Part shown: piece by piece, positions 56,717 through 64,000 of the stretch
How positions within the stretch are numbered: position 1 is the stretch's first letter
Layout: each line of letters begins with the position of its first letter
DNA from: Collimonas antrihumi
GTDB taxonomy: Bacteria > Pseudomonadota > Gammaproteobacteria > Burkholderiales > Burkholderiaceae_D
NCBI RefSeq assembly: GCF_018304965.1
Contig: NZ_JAGQED010000004.1
Coordinates: 1 to 64,000, forward strand
DNA length: 64,000 nucleotides
Direction: 5' to 3'
Made by a program: the position numbers and the translations under genes
The notes under the pieces: generated by a model
What the model was told of the DNA's origin: nothing
Database searches by the model: none
The model's input: only the letters and a program-made list of their open reading frames with translations

Positions 56717-57070
56717 GTGTTCATTATTTCCAATGCATATGCGCAAGCTGCACCTGCAGCTACCGCTGCCACAGGCCCGCTGGGCCTGAGCGGCAACCTG
56801 ACCAGCTTCTTGCCGATCATCCTGATGTTCGTAGTGTTGTACTTCTTGATGATCCGTCCGCAAATGAAGCGTCAGAAAGAACAAAAAGCCATGATGGAAG
56901 CACTCGGCAAGGGCGATGAAGTCGTCACAGCCGGCGGCATGCTGGGCAAGATCACTAAAGTTGCCGATGGCTACATCACCCTGGAAATCGCCAGCGGTAC
57001 TGAAGTTGTGGTGCAAAAGGGTTCGGTCACCACCTTGCTGCCAAAGGGCACAATCAAGACGGCACTGTAA
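56717..57070 (+). CDS. yajC: Preprotein translocase accessory subunit YajC
   Basis: 117 residues. A single membrane segment SFLPIILMFVVLYFLMI follows a short N-terminal Ala-rich stretch (NAYAQAAPAATAATG), and the cytoplasmic KGDEVVTAGGMLGKITKV domain is diagnostic. YajC forms part of the SecDF-YajC complex with the Sec translocon. The GTG at 56717 is preceded by TTGGAG at suitable spacing, while a TTG at 56705 lies within that ribosome site and is rejected. Confidence 0.95.
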   Translation: MFIISNAYAQAAPAATAATGPLGLSGNLTSFLPIILMFVVLYFLMIRPQMKRQKEQKAMMEALGKGDEVVTAGGMLGKITKVADGYITLEIASGTEVVVQKGSVTTLLPKGTIKTAL

Positions 57071-57092
57071 AATTTGCCTTGTTTGATGGAAT

Positions 57093-57117
57093 GAGAGCAT
57101 CCGGATCGGGTGCTCTC
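57093..57117 (+). other. Hairpin between yajC and secD
   Basis: GAGAGCA and TGCTCTC form a stem extended by TCC/GGG (one wobble pair) around a GGATC loop. It is followed by only a weak T-rich stretch. A partial terminator or a stability element between yajC and secD is possible. The rest of the 188-bp gap shows nothing else clear. Confidence 0.5.
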
Positions 57118-57258
57118 GGTATTTGTCAGATACCTTGCCATATATCGTGTCAGACACAGAAAAGAGCCCGCAGCGGAATCCGCTCAGGGCATCGGCAGCC
57201 TCACACACAAGCAAGAGACTCATCTGATCTTGAGACTCGCACTGAACGCTGAATCATT

Positions 57259-59124
57259 ATGAATCGCTATCCTCTCTGGAAATATATTCTGATCGTCATC
57301 GCGCTGCTGTTCGGCGTGCTGTACACCATACCGAATCTCTTTGGCGAATCGCCTGCGGTACAGGTGAGCAGCGGCAAATCGACCTTGAAGATCGACAGCT
57401 CGCTGGCTGACCGGGTTTCGCAAGTTCTGCAGCAAGGCAATTTGCTGTCCGACAGCGTCACTTTTGAGAACGCCGGCGCCCAAGGCACGGTGCGCGCCCG
57501 TTTCCACGATACCGATACCCAGTTCAAGGCCAAGGCTTTGCTGGAACAAAACCTGAATACCGATCCGACCGATCCGGTCTACGTGGTCGCCTTCAACCTG
57601 GTGCCGAATACGCCGCACTGGCTGCAAGCCATCCACGCATTCCCGATGTATCTGGGCCTCGATTTGCGCGGCGGCGTGCACTTCCTGATGCAGGTCGATA
57701 CCAAGGCGGTCATCAACAAGCGCTTGCAAGGTTTGCAAGCCAGCGCCCGCAGCGAATTGCGCGACAAGGATATCCGCTACAGCGGCATCAACCGCAATGG
57801 CGATGCGATCGAAATCAGTTTCCGCGACCAGGCTACTTTGGAAAAGGCGCGCAATATATTGGCGCCGCAACTGTCTGAGATGCTGATCCAGGTGGCGCCG
57901 GCGGTTGCCGGTTCCGACCCGATGCTGACCGCATCGCTGAAGCCTGAGGCGCTCAAGCAGATCGTCGATAACGGCGTTACGCAAAACATCACGACATTGT
58001 CGAAACGGGTTAATGAACTGGGCGTCAGCGAGCCGATCATCCAGCGCCAGGGCGCTGACCGCATCGTAGTGCAAATGCCAGGCGTGCAAGACGTATCGCG
58101 CGCCAAGGACATCATCGGCCGTACAGCGACGCTGGAAGTGCGCATGGTGGATGAGTCGGTGACCCGCGGTACTGAAGCCACCGCTGCCGTACCTTTCGGT
58201 TCCGAACTGTTCAAGGTTGGCAAGAATGCGCCGGTGGTGCTGTACAAGGATCCGGTGCTGACTGGCGACTATATCTCCAGTGCGGCAGTCAGCTTCGACC
58301 AGAACCAGCAGCCGGCAGTCAGCATCGACCTCAACGGCGACGGCGGCCGCAAGATGCGCGACGCTACTCGTGGCAAGGTTGGCAAGGCGATGGCGATCGT
58401 GCTGTTTGAAAAAGGCAAGGGCGAAGTCCTGACCGTGGCGACGATTCAAAGCGAATTGGGTTCGCGCTTCCAGATCACTGGCATGGGTTCGCCGGAAGCG
58501 GCGGCCGACCTGGCGCTGCTGCTGCGCGCCGGCTCGCTGGCAGCGCCGATGACAATCATCGAAGAACGTACCATCGGCCCGCAACTGGGCGCCGAGAATA
58601 TCAAGAAGGGTTTTGACTCGACCATGTATGGTTTCGCCGTCATCGCCGTGTTCATGATCATCTACTACATGTTGTTCGGCCTGTTCAGCGTACTGGCCCT
58701 GTCGGTCAACTTGTTGCTGCTGATCGCGGTGCTGTCGACTTTGCAGGCAACGCTGACCTTGCCGGGTATCGCCGCGATTGCGCTGACCCTCGGTATTGCG
58801 ATCGACGCCAACGTACTGGTGAATGAACGTATCCGCGAAGAGCTGCGCAACGGCAATTCGCCGCAGGCAGCGATTTCCATCGGTTTCGACCGCGCCTGGG
58901 CCACGATTCTGGACTCCAACGTGACGACATTGATTGCCGGTCTGGCATTGCTGATTTTCGGTTCCGGTGCGATTCGCGGTTTTGCAGTGGTGCATTGCCT
59001 CGGTATCCTGACTTCGATTTTCTCAGCGGTCTTCGTTTCGCGCGGTTTCGCCAATCTTTGGTACGGCCGCAAGAAGAAACTGACGAGTCTGTCGATAGGC
59101 CAGATCTGGAAACCGAACGCTTGA
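57259..59124 (+). CDS. secD: Protein translocase subunit SecD
   Basis: 621 residues. SecD and SecF use proton motive force to help proteins leave the Sec channel on the periplasmic side. It begins MNRYPLWKYILIVIALLFGVLYTIPNLFGESPAVQ, with the first membrane segment. The D1-type LGLDLRGGVHFLMQVD, a large periplasmic domain, and the D5/D6 region TLGIAIDANVLVNERIREEL near the C-terminus mark SecD. It is in the order yajC-secD-secF. Confidence 0.97.
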   Translation: MNRYPLWKYILIVIALLFGVLYTIPNLFGESPAVQVSSGKSTLKIDSSLADRVSQVLQQGNLLSDSVTFENAGAQGTVRARFHDTDTQFKAKALLEQNLNTDPTDPVYVVAFNLVPNTPHWLQAIHAFPMYLGLDLRGGVHFLMQVDTKAVINKRLQGLQASARSELRDKDIRYSGINRNGDAIEISFRDQATLEKARNILAPQLSEMLIQVAPAVAGSDPMLTASLKPEALKQIVDNGVTQNITTLSKRVNELGVSEPIIQRQGADRIVVQMPGVQDVSRAKDIIGRTATLEVRMVDESVTRGTEATAAVPFGSELFKVGKNAPVVLYKDPVLTGDYISSAAVSFDQNQQPAVSIDLNGDGGRKMRDATRGKVGKAMAIVLFEKGKGEVLTVATIQSELGSRFQITGMGSPEAAADLALLLRAGSLAAPMTIIEERTIGPQLGAENIKKGFDSTMYGFAVIAVFMIIYYMLFGLFSVLALSVNLLLLIAVLSTLQATLTLPGIAAIALTLGIAIDANVLVNERIREELRNGNSPQAAISIGFDRAWATILDSNVTTLIAGLALLIFGSGAIRGFAVVHCLGILTSIFSAVFVSRGFANLWYGRKKKLTSLSIGQIWKPNA

Positions 59125-59140
59125 GTTGAGCTAAAAAATT

Positions 59141-59222
59141 CGTCATCCCCGCGAACGCGGGCACCAAGGTGGGGAATCCAGTTTACTGAATAAAATGGAT
59201 TCCCGCGTGCGCGGGAATGACG
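59141..59222. repeat. GTCATCCCCGCG-type palindromic repeat, copy 2, between secD and secF
   Basis: Left half CGTCATCCCCGCGAACGCGG (59141-59160) and right half GCGTGCGCGGGAATGACG-like (ending 59222) form an inverted repeat with inner hairpins and a central GGAATCCA/TGGATTCC pair. It lies within the secD-secF operon gap, 17 bases after the secD stop. The family is shared with the copy at 32206. Confidence 0.9.
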
Positions 59223-59281
59223 CTGAAGCAGTTATTCGAGGTCGCTTTAAGCTGCGGCCACAGTGAACCAAAAGGAATGTG

Positions 59282-60226
59282 ATGGAACTTTTCCGTATCA
59301 AAAAAGATATTCCGTTCATGCGCCATGCATTGATATTCAATGCGATTTCGGCGCTGACGTTTGTATTTGCCGTATTCTTCCTGTTCTCGAAGGGCCTGCA
59401 TCTGTCGATCGAGTTTACCGGCGGTACGGTAATCGAAGTCGCCTACAGCAAGCCGGCCAATATCGAGGGCATACGCAAGACGGTTGAGGGTATTGGTTAT
59501 ACCGATAACCAGGTCACCAATTTCGGCACCGCGCAAGATGTGATGATTCGCCTGCCGGCAAAAAAAGGTGAAAATTCCAATGCGCAAAGCGCGACCGTAC
59601 TGAAAGCCTTGCAGCAGCAGGAACCCGATGTCCAGCTGAAGCGCACCGAGTTCGTCGGACCGCAGGTGGGTGACGAACTGGCGCATGATGGTTTGATGGC
59701 GCTGCTGTTTGTGGTGATCGGCATCATGATTTACCTGGCCATCCGCTTCGAATGGAAATATGCGGTAGCGGCGATTATCGCCAACTTGCATGACGTGGTG
59801 ATCATTCTCGGCTTCTTCGCATTCTTCCAATGGGAATTCTCGCTGACGGTATTGGCGGCGATCCTGGCGGTATTGGGTTATTCGGTGAATGAGTCGGTGG
59901 TGGTGTTCGACCGGGTGCGCGAAACTTTCCGTGATCGCCGCTTCGGCAAGCTGGCGGTTTCGGATGTCATGAACCATGCGATCACCAGCACGATTTCCCG
60001 TACCATCATCACCCACGGCAGTACTGAAATCATGGTGTTGTCGATGTTCGTGTTCGGCGGCCCGGCATTGCATTACTTCGCACTGGCGCTGACTATCGGT
60101 ATTCTGTTCGGTATCTACTCTTCGGTGTTCGTGGCGGCGGCTGTGGCAATGTGGCTGGGCGTCAAACGTGAAGACATGATCAAGCCGATCAAGGAAAAAG
60201 ACGAGACTGACGGCGCCGTAGTGTAA
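59282..60226 (+). CDS. secF: Protein translocase subunit SecF
   Basis: 314 residues. Partner of SecD. It begins MELFRIKKDIPFMRHALIFNAISALTF with the first membrane segment. Family motifs include LSIEFTGGTVIEVAY (near residue 43) and the C-terminal LGYSVNESVVVFDRVRETF. AAAGGA lies five bases before the ATG at 59282; the GTG at 59279 is a less likely start. A UUCG-capped terminator follows. Confidence 0.97.
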   Translation: MELFRIKKDIPFMRHALIFNAISALTFVFAVFFLFSKGLHLSIEFTGGTVIEVAYSKPANIEGIRKTVEGIGYTDNQVTNFGTAQDVMIRLPAKKGENSNAQSATVLKALQQQEPDVQLKRTEFVGPQVGDELAHDGLMALLFVVIGIMIYLAIRFEWKYAVAAIIANLHDVVIILGFFAFFQWEFSLTVLAAILAVLGYSVNESVVVFDRVRETFRDRRFGKLAVSDVMNHAITSTISRTIITHGSTEIMVLSMFVFGGPALHYFALALTIGILFGIYSSVFVAAAVAMWLGVKREDMIKPIKEKDETDGAVV

Positions 60227-60240
60227 GGCGTTGCGGTTAT

Positions 60241-60273
60241 AAAAAAAACCAGCCTTCGGGCTGGTTTTTTTTG
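60241..60273. terminator. Bidirectional terminator between secF and purB
   Basis: AAAACCAGCC and GGCTGGTTTT pair around a TTCG tetraloop, with an A run before and a T run after. It serves secF on the plus strand and the converging purB gene on the minus strand. Confidence 0.95.
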
Positions 60274-60305
60274 GGTCTGACGAAATGAACGTCGGGTGCC
60301 GGGCT

Positions 60306-61913
<1,608 letters not shown>

Positions 61914-61914
61914 C

Positions 61915-61920
61915 TATAAT
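61915..61920 (+). promoter_or_regulatory. Consensus -10 box (TATAAT) for the GST gene
   Basis: TATAAT lies 29 bases before the GST ATG, giving a leader of about 20-25 bases. The -35 region is weak (AACAAA near 61892). The rest of the 276-bp divergent gap between purB and this gene shows no other recognisable element. Confidence 0.5.
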
Positions 61921-61949
61921 CAGCCAACATTTTTTACAATAAGTGACAT

Positions 61950-62558
61950 ATGAAGTTGATCGGTTCCTTGGGTAGTCCTTTTGTTCGCAAAGTTCGTGTT
62001 GTCATGGCGGAAAAGAAGCTTGATTACGACTTTGTGCTGGACGATGTGTGGGCTGCCGACACCAAGATCCAGGCTTCCAATCCGTTGGGCAAGGTACCTT
62101 GCCTGGTGATGGAAGATGGCGGCGCCATGTTCGATTCGCACGTGATCGTCGAATATCTTGACACCTTGACACCGGTTGGCAAATTAATCCCGATTAACAG
62201 CCGTGAGCGCTCCGAAGTGAAATGCTGGGAAGCGCTGGCCGATGGCGTGCTGGATGCCGGCGTGCTGATCCGCCTGGAAAACAACCTGCGCCCTGAAGAA
62301 TTACGCAGCCAAGCCTGGATCGATCGTCAACAACGCAAGATCGACGCCGGTCTGAAAGCGATGGCGGCGGGTTTGGCGGAAAAGCCATTCTGCTCCGGTA
62401 CCCATTATTCGCTGGCCGATGTTGCGGTTGGTTGCGCGCTGGGTTGGCTCAGCTTCCGCTTCCCGGAAATTACCTGGCGCGAAGACTATCCGACTTTGGC
62501 CAAGCTGTTTGAAAAGTTGTCTGAACGCCAGTCGTTCAAGGATACCGTTCCTCAATAA
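61950..62558 (+). CDS. Glutathione S-transferase family protein
   Basis: 202 residues. The N-terminal thioredoxin-like domain begins MKLIGSLGSPFVRKVRVVMAEKKLDYDF, with the SPFVRKVR active-site turn, and NPLGKVPCLVMEDGGAMFDSHVIVEYLD (cis-Pro and glutathione-binding Asp-Ser) is typical. The C-terminal helical domain has YSLADVAVGCALGWLSFRFP. The substrate is unknown. It is a single gene; the dapA-type gene follows 288 bp later. Confidence 0.93.
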   Translation: MKLIGSLGSPFVRKVRVVMAEKKLDYDFVLDDVWAADTKIQASNPLGKVPCLVMEDGGAMFDSHVIVEYLDTLTPVGKLIPINSRERSEVKCWEALADGVLDAGVLIRLENNLRPEELRSQAWIDRQQRKIDAGLKAMAAGLAEKPFCSGTHYSLADVAVGCALGWLSFRFPEITWREDYPTLAKLFEKLSERQSFKDTVPQ

Positions 62559-62612
62559 GCGTTAAGCTGAAAATCAGCTTATGTATCAACTTATGTATTA
62601 AAATCATCAACC

Positions 62613-62711
62613 ATGACAACGCAGAATTCTTATTCCACATGCCAGCCTGCCGACCGCGGTGCGGTGGCATTGTGCCGCGTAGTCAAAGCAAAAAAACAGC
62701 AGCTCATCTGA
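62613..62711 (+). CDS. Possible 32-residue leader peptide upstream of dapA
   Basis: An ATG-started frame of 32 codons ends with a TGA at 62709-62711. Near its end it has the codons GTA-GTC-AAA-GCA-AAA-AAA-CAG, so three of four consecutive lysine-type positions are Lys. Its stop codon lies within the 5' arm of the first of two competing hairpins. This resembles a transcription- or translation-attenuation leader for a lysine-pathway gene. There is no clear ribosome-binding site before the ATG and no homologue is known to me, so it may be a chance frame. Confidence 0.25.
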   Translation: MTTQNSYSTCQPADRGAVALCRVVKAKKQQLI

Positions 62712-62750
62712 CCGGAGCTCGCTGTTCCGTCAGATGGGCGACGGAACAGC
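62705..62750 (+). promoter_or_regulatory. Two mutually exclusive hairpins in the dapA leader
   Basis: Stem A pairs CATCTGAC (62705-62712) with GTCAGATG (62729-62736). Stem B pairs GCTGTTCCGTC (62721-62731) with GACGGAACAGC (62740-62750). They share bases 62729-62731, so only one can form fully. The geometry is that of an attenuator or riboswitch-like switch. No T tract follows stem B within 20 bases, so classical intrinsic termination is not supported. Confidence 0.5.
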
Positions 62751-62846
62751 AGGCTCTCGGATAAATCCCTCCCGCACGCAAGCTCCTTCGCACTTCTGAA
62801 CGGACCCATGACGGTCAATTCGGCAATTTTTTTCAGGAGTGTTGTG

Positions 62847-63710
62847 ATGTCAATTTTTACTGGTATCTGGGTAGCGCTGGTCACCCCTTTTTCCGATGGC
62901 CAAGTCGATCATCCGGCTTTGCGCAAGCTGGTGCGTCATTATGCCGAAGCAGGCGTGAGCGGACTGGTGGCGCTCGGCACCACCGGCGAAGCCGCCGCGC
63001 TGGATCAGCTTGAGCAACAGGCGGTGGTGCACACCGTACTCGATGCCGCGGGCGGTTTGCCGGTCATCGTTGGTCTGGGCGGTAACCATAGCGGACAGTT
63101 GCACCAAAACCTGCAGCAGTTCAGCGAACGGAATATCGCCGGCTTTTTGATTCCCGCACCTTATTATGTGCGGCCGTCACAGCAAGGCATTATCGATCAC
63201 TTCACCCGCCTGGCCGACGCCAGTCCGGTGCCGCTGGTGCTGTACGATATTCCCTATCGCACTGGCGTGCAGATCGAACTGCAGACCCTGTTGACACTGG
63301 CCGCTCATCCGCAGATACAGGCGGTGAAAGATTGCAGCGGATCGATAGCCACCACCCAGGCCCTGATCGCAGACGGCCGCCTGCAAGTGCTGGCGGGAGA
63401 AGACATCAACATCTTCAACAGCCTGTGCATGGGTGGCAGCGGCGCAATCTCGGCGGCGGCCCACGTGTCTCCGCAACGTTTCGTGGCGCTGTACCGCGCA
63501 GTTGTCGAACAGCGCTTGCACGACGCCCGCGCCATTTTCCATGAACTGGCGCCGCTGATTCGGCTGATGTTTGCTGAGCCAAGTCCGGGGCCGGTGAAGG
63601 CCTTGCTGGCGCAGCAGGGGTGGATACGCGACGAGCTGCGCGCACCGATGACAGCAGCCAGCCCGTCGTTGCAGGCGCAGCTGCGCCAGTTGCACCTGGC
63701 TCGGAGCTAA
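62847..63710 (+). CDS. dapA: 4-hydroxy-tetrahydrodipicolinate synthase (DapA family)
   Basis: 287 residues. DapA joins pyruvate and aspartate semialdehyde in lysine and diaminopimelate synthesis. By direct counting, Lys161 (in AVKDCSGS) and Tyr133 and Arg138 (LYDIPYRTG) fall at E. coli DapA positions, and GTTGEA occurs at 44-49. The motifs KDCSG and GTTGEA differ from the more usual KEATG and GTTGES, so another pyruvate-aldolase function is possible. The ATG at 62847 follows CAGGAGTG; the frame is open from 62808, but that start lacks a ribosome site. The convergent AraC gene ends six bases beyond. Confidence 0.85.
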   Translation: MSIFTGIWVALVTPFSDGQVDHPALRKLVRHYAEAGVSGLVALGTTGEAAALDQLEQQAVVHTVLDAAGGLPVIVGLGGNHSGQLHQNLQQFSERNIAGFLIPAPYYVRPSQQGIIDHFTRLADASPVPLVLYDIPYRTGVQIELQTLLTLAAHPQIQAVKDCSGSIATTQALIADGRLQVLAGEDINIFNSLCMGGSGAISAAAHVSPQRFVALYRAVVEQRLHDARAIFHELAPLIRLMFAEPSPGPVKALLAQQGWIRDELRAPMTAASPSLQAQLRQLHLARS

Positions 63711-63715
63711 TCCAG

Positions 63716-64000
63716 TTAACTCTGCCGATTGGCCGCCTGGCTAATTTTTTTCGGAGCGAAGAAAGTCGACGGCGACTGCCCGAAGGTTTTCCGGAACATG
63801 GCGGAAAAAGCCGACTGGCTGGCGTAGCCCAGTTCGGCCGCCACCAGCGACAGCGGCATGCCGCGCGCGATCATCGGCGCTGCATGCGCCAGCCTGATCT
63901 GCTGCCGCCATTGACCGAAAGTCATTCCCAGGTCGCGTTCGAACAGGCGCGCCAAGGTTCTCTCCGAGGCGCCAACCTGCTCTGACCAGTCCGCCAGCGT
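63716..64000 (-). CDS. AraC-family transcriptional regulator, C-terminal part (cut by window end)
   Basis: At least 94 codons read on the minus strand up to the window edge; the N-terminus lies outside. The visible part is the C-terminal double HTH: the first HTH contains SEQVGASERTLARLFERDLGMTF, and the second is PLSLVAAELGYASQSAFSAMFRKTFGQSPSTFF, the AraC signature. Its place next to dapA, with convergent ends, gives no clear target. Confidence 0.9.
   Translation of the reverse strand, partial: TLADWSEQVGASERTLARLFERDLGMTFGQWRQQIRLAHAAPMIARGMPLSLVAAELGYASQSAFSAMFRKTFGQSPSTFFAPKKISQAANRQS

Noticed and set aside
57220-58995. 591-residue minus-strand frame opposite secD
   Set aside because: SecD is unmistakable on the plus strand; the opposite frame has no recognisable domain or plausible start.

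Overview
The window looks like a chromosomal housekeeping segment of a betaproteobacterium, most likely family Oxalobacteraceae (Collimonas/Herbaspirillum-like). This rests on protein character, on neighbourhoods typical of that group (thiC-S-G-D-E, polA/DUF2782/thrB, recG-oxyR-ubiA, queA-tgt-yajC-secD-secF) and on moderate-to-high GC. No phage, transposase, CRISPR array, tRNA or plasmid gene was seen.

Layout. 1-145: 3' part of a 5S rRNA gene and its terminator, the end of an rRNA operon. 279-4099: ruvA, ruvB, a YaiI/DUF188 gene, a hydratase-family gene and a DUF2147 gene. 4168-7002: valS on the minus strand. 7262-12226: a TPP-riboswitch-controlled thiamine operon, thiC-thiS-thiG-thiD-thiE. 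12240-19086: dps, an MFS transporter, uvrD, a membrane protein, thrB and a DUF2782 gene. 19213-27896: a LOG-family gene head to head with polA, a dienelactone hydrolase, a ZIP transporter, sseA, a DMT exporter and a Rieske oxygenase. 28131-31222: the isoprenoid operon xseB-ispA-dxs. 31337-32897: folE2 and a cobalamin adenosyltransferase. 33007-39378: FAD-linked oxidase, LysR regulator and glcDEF. 39479-44646: glycerol cluster glpR-glpD-glpK-glpF. 44686-47396: pilT, pilU and a glutathione peroxidase on the minus strand. 47694-54070: yggS-proC, DUF883, ubiA, oxyR, recG. 54273-60226: queA, tgt, yajC, secD, secF. 60306-64000: purB, a GST, a dapA-type gene with an unusual leader, and a truncated AraC regulator.

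The main non-coding signal is a family of seven palindromic repeats with ends GTAGGGTGGGCA / TGCCCACCCTAC. Each lies at or just after a gene's 3' end, and two of them supply the TAG stop codon of the upstream gene (uvrD, glpR). A second palindromic family (GTCATCCCCGCG type) has two copies. Other structured elements are the riboswitch expression platform at thiC, a 240-bp inverted-repeat element between thiC and thiS where many relatives carry thiO, GlpR-type operators before glpD, a 13-bp tandem array before glpK, and a possible attenuator before dapA. I did not identify a clearly new protein system. The most promising undescribed candidates are these regulatory and repeat structures.
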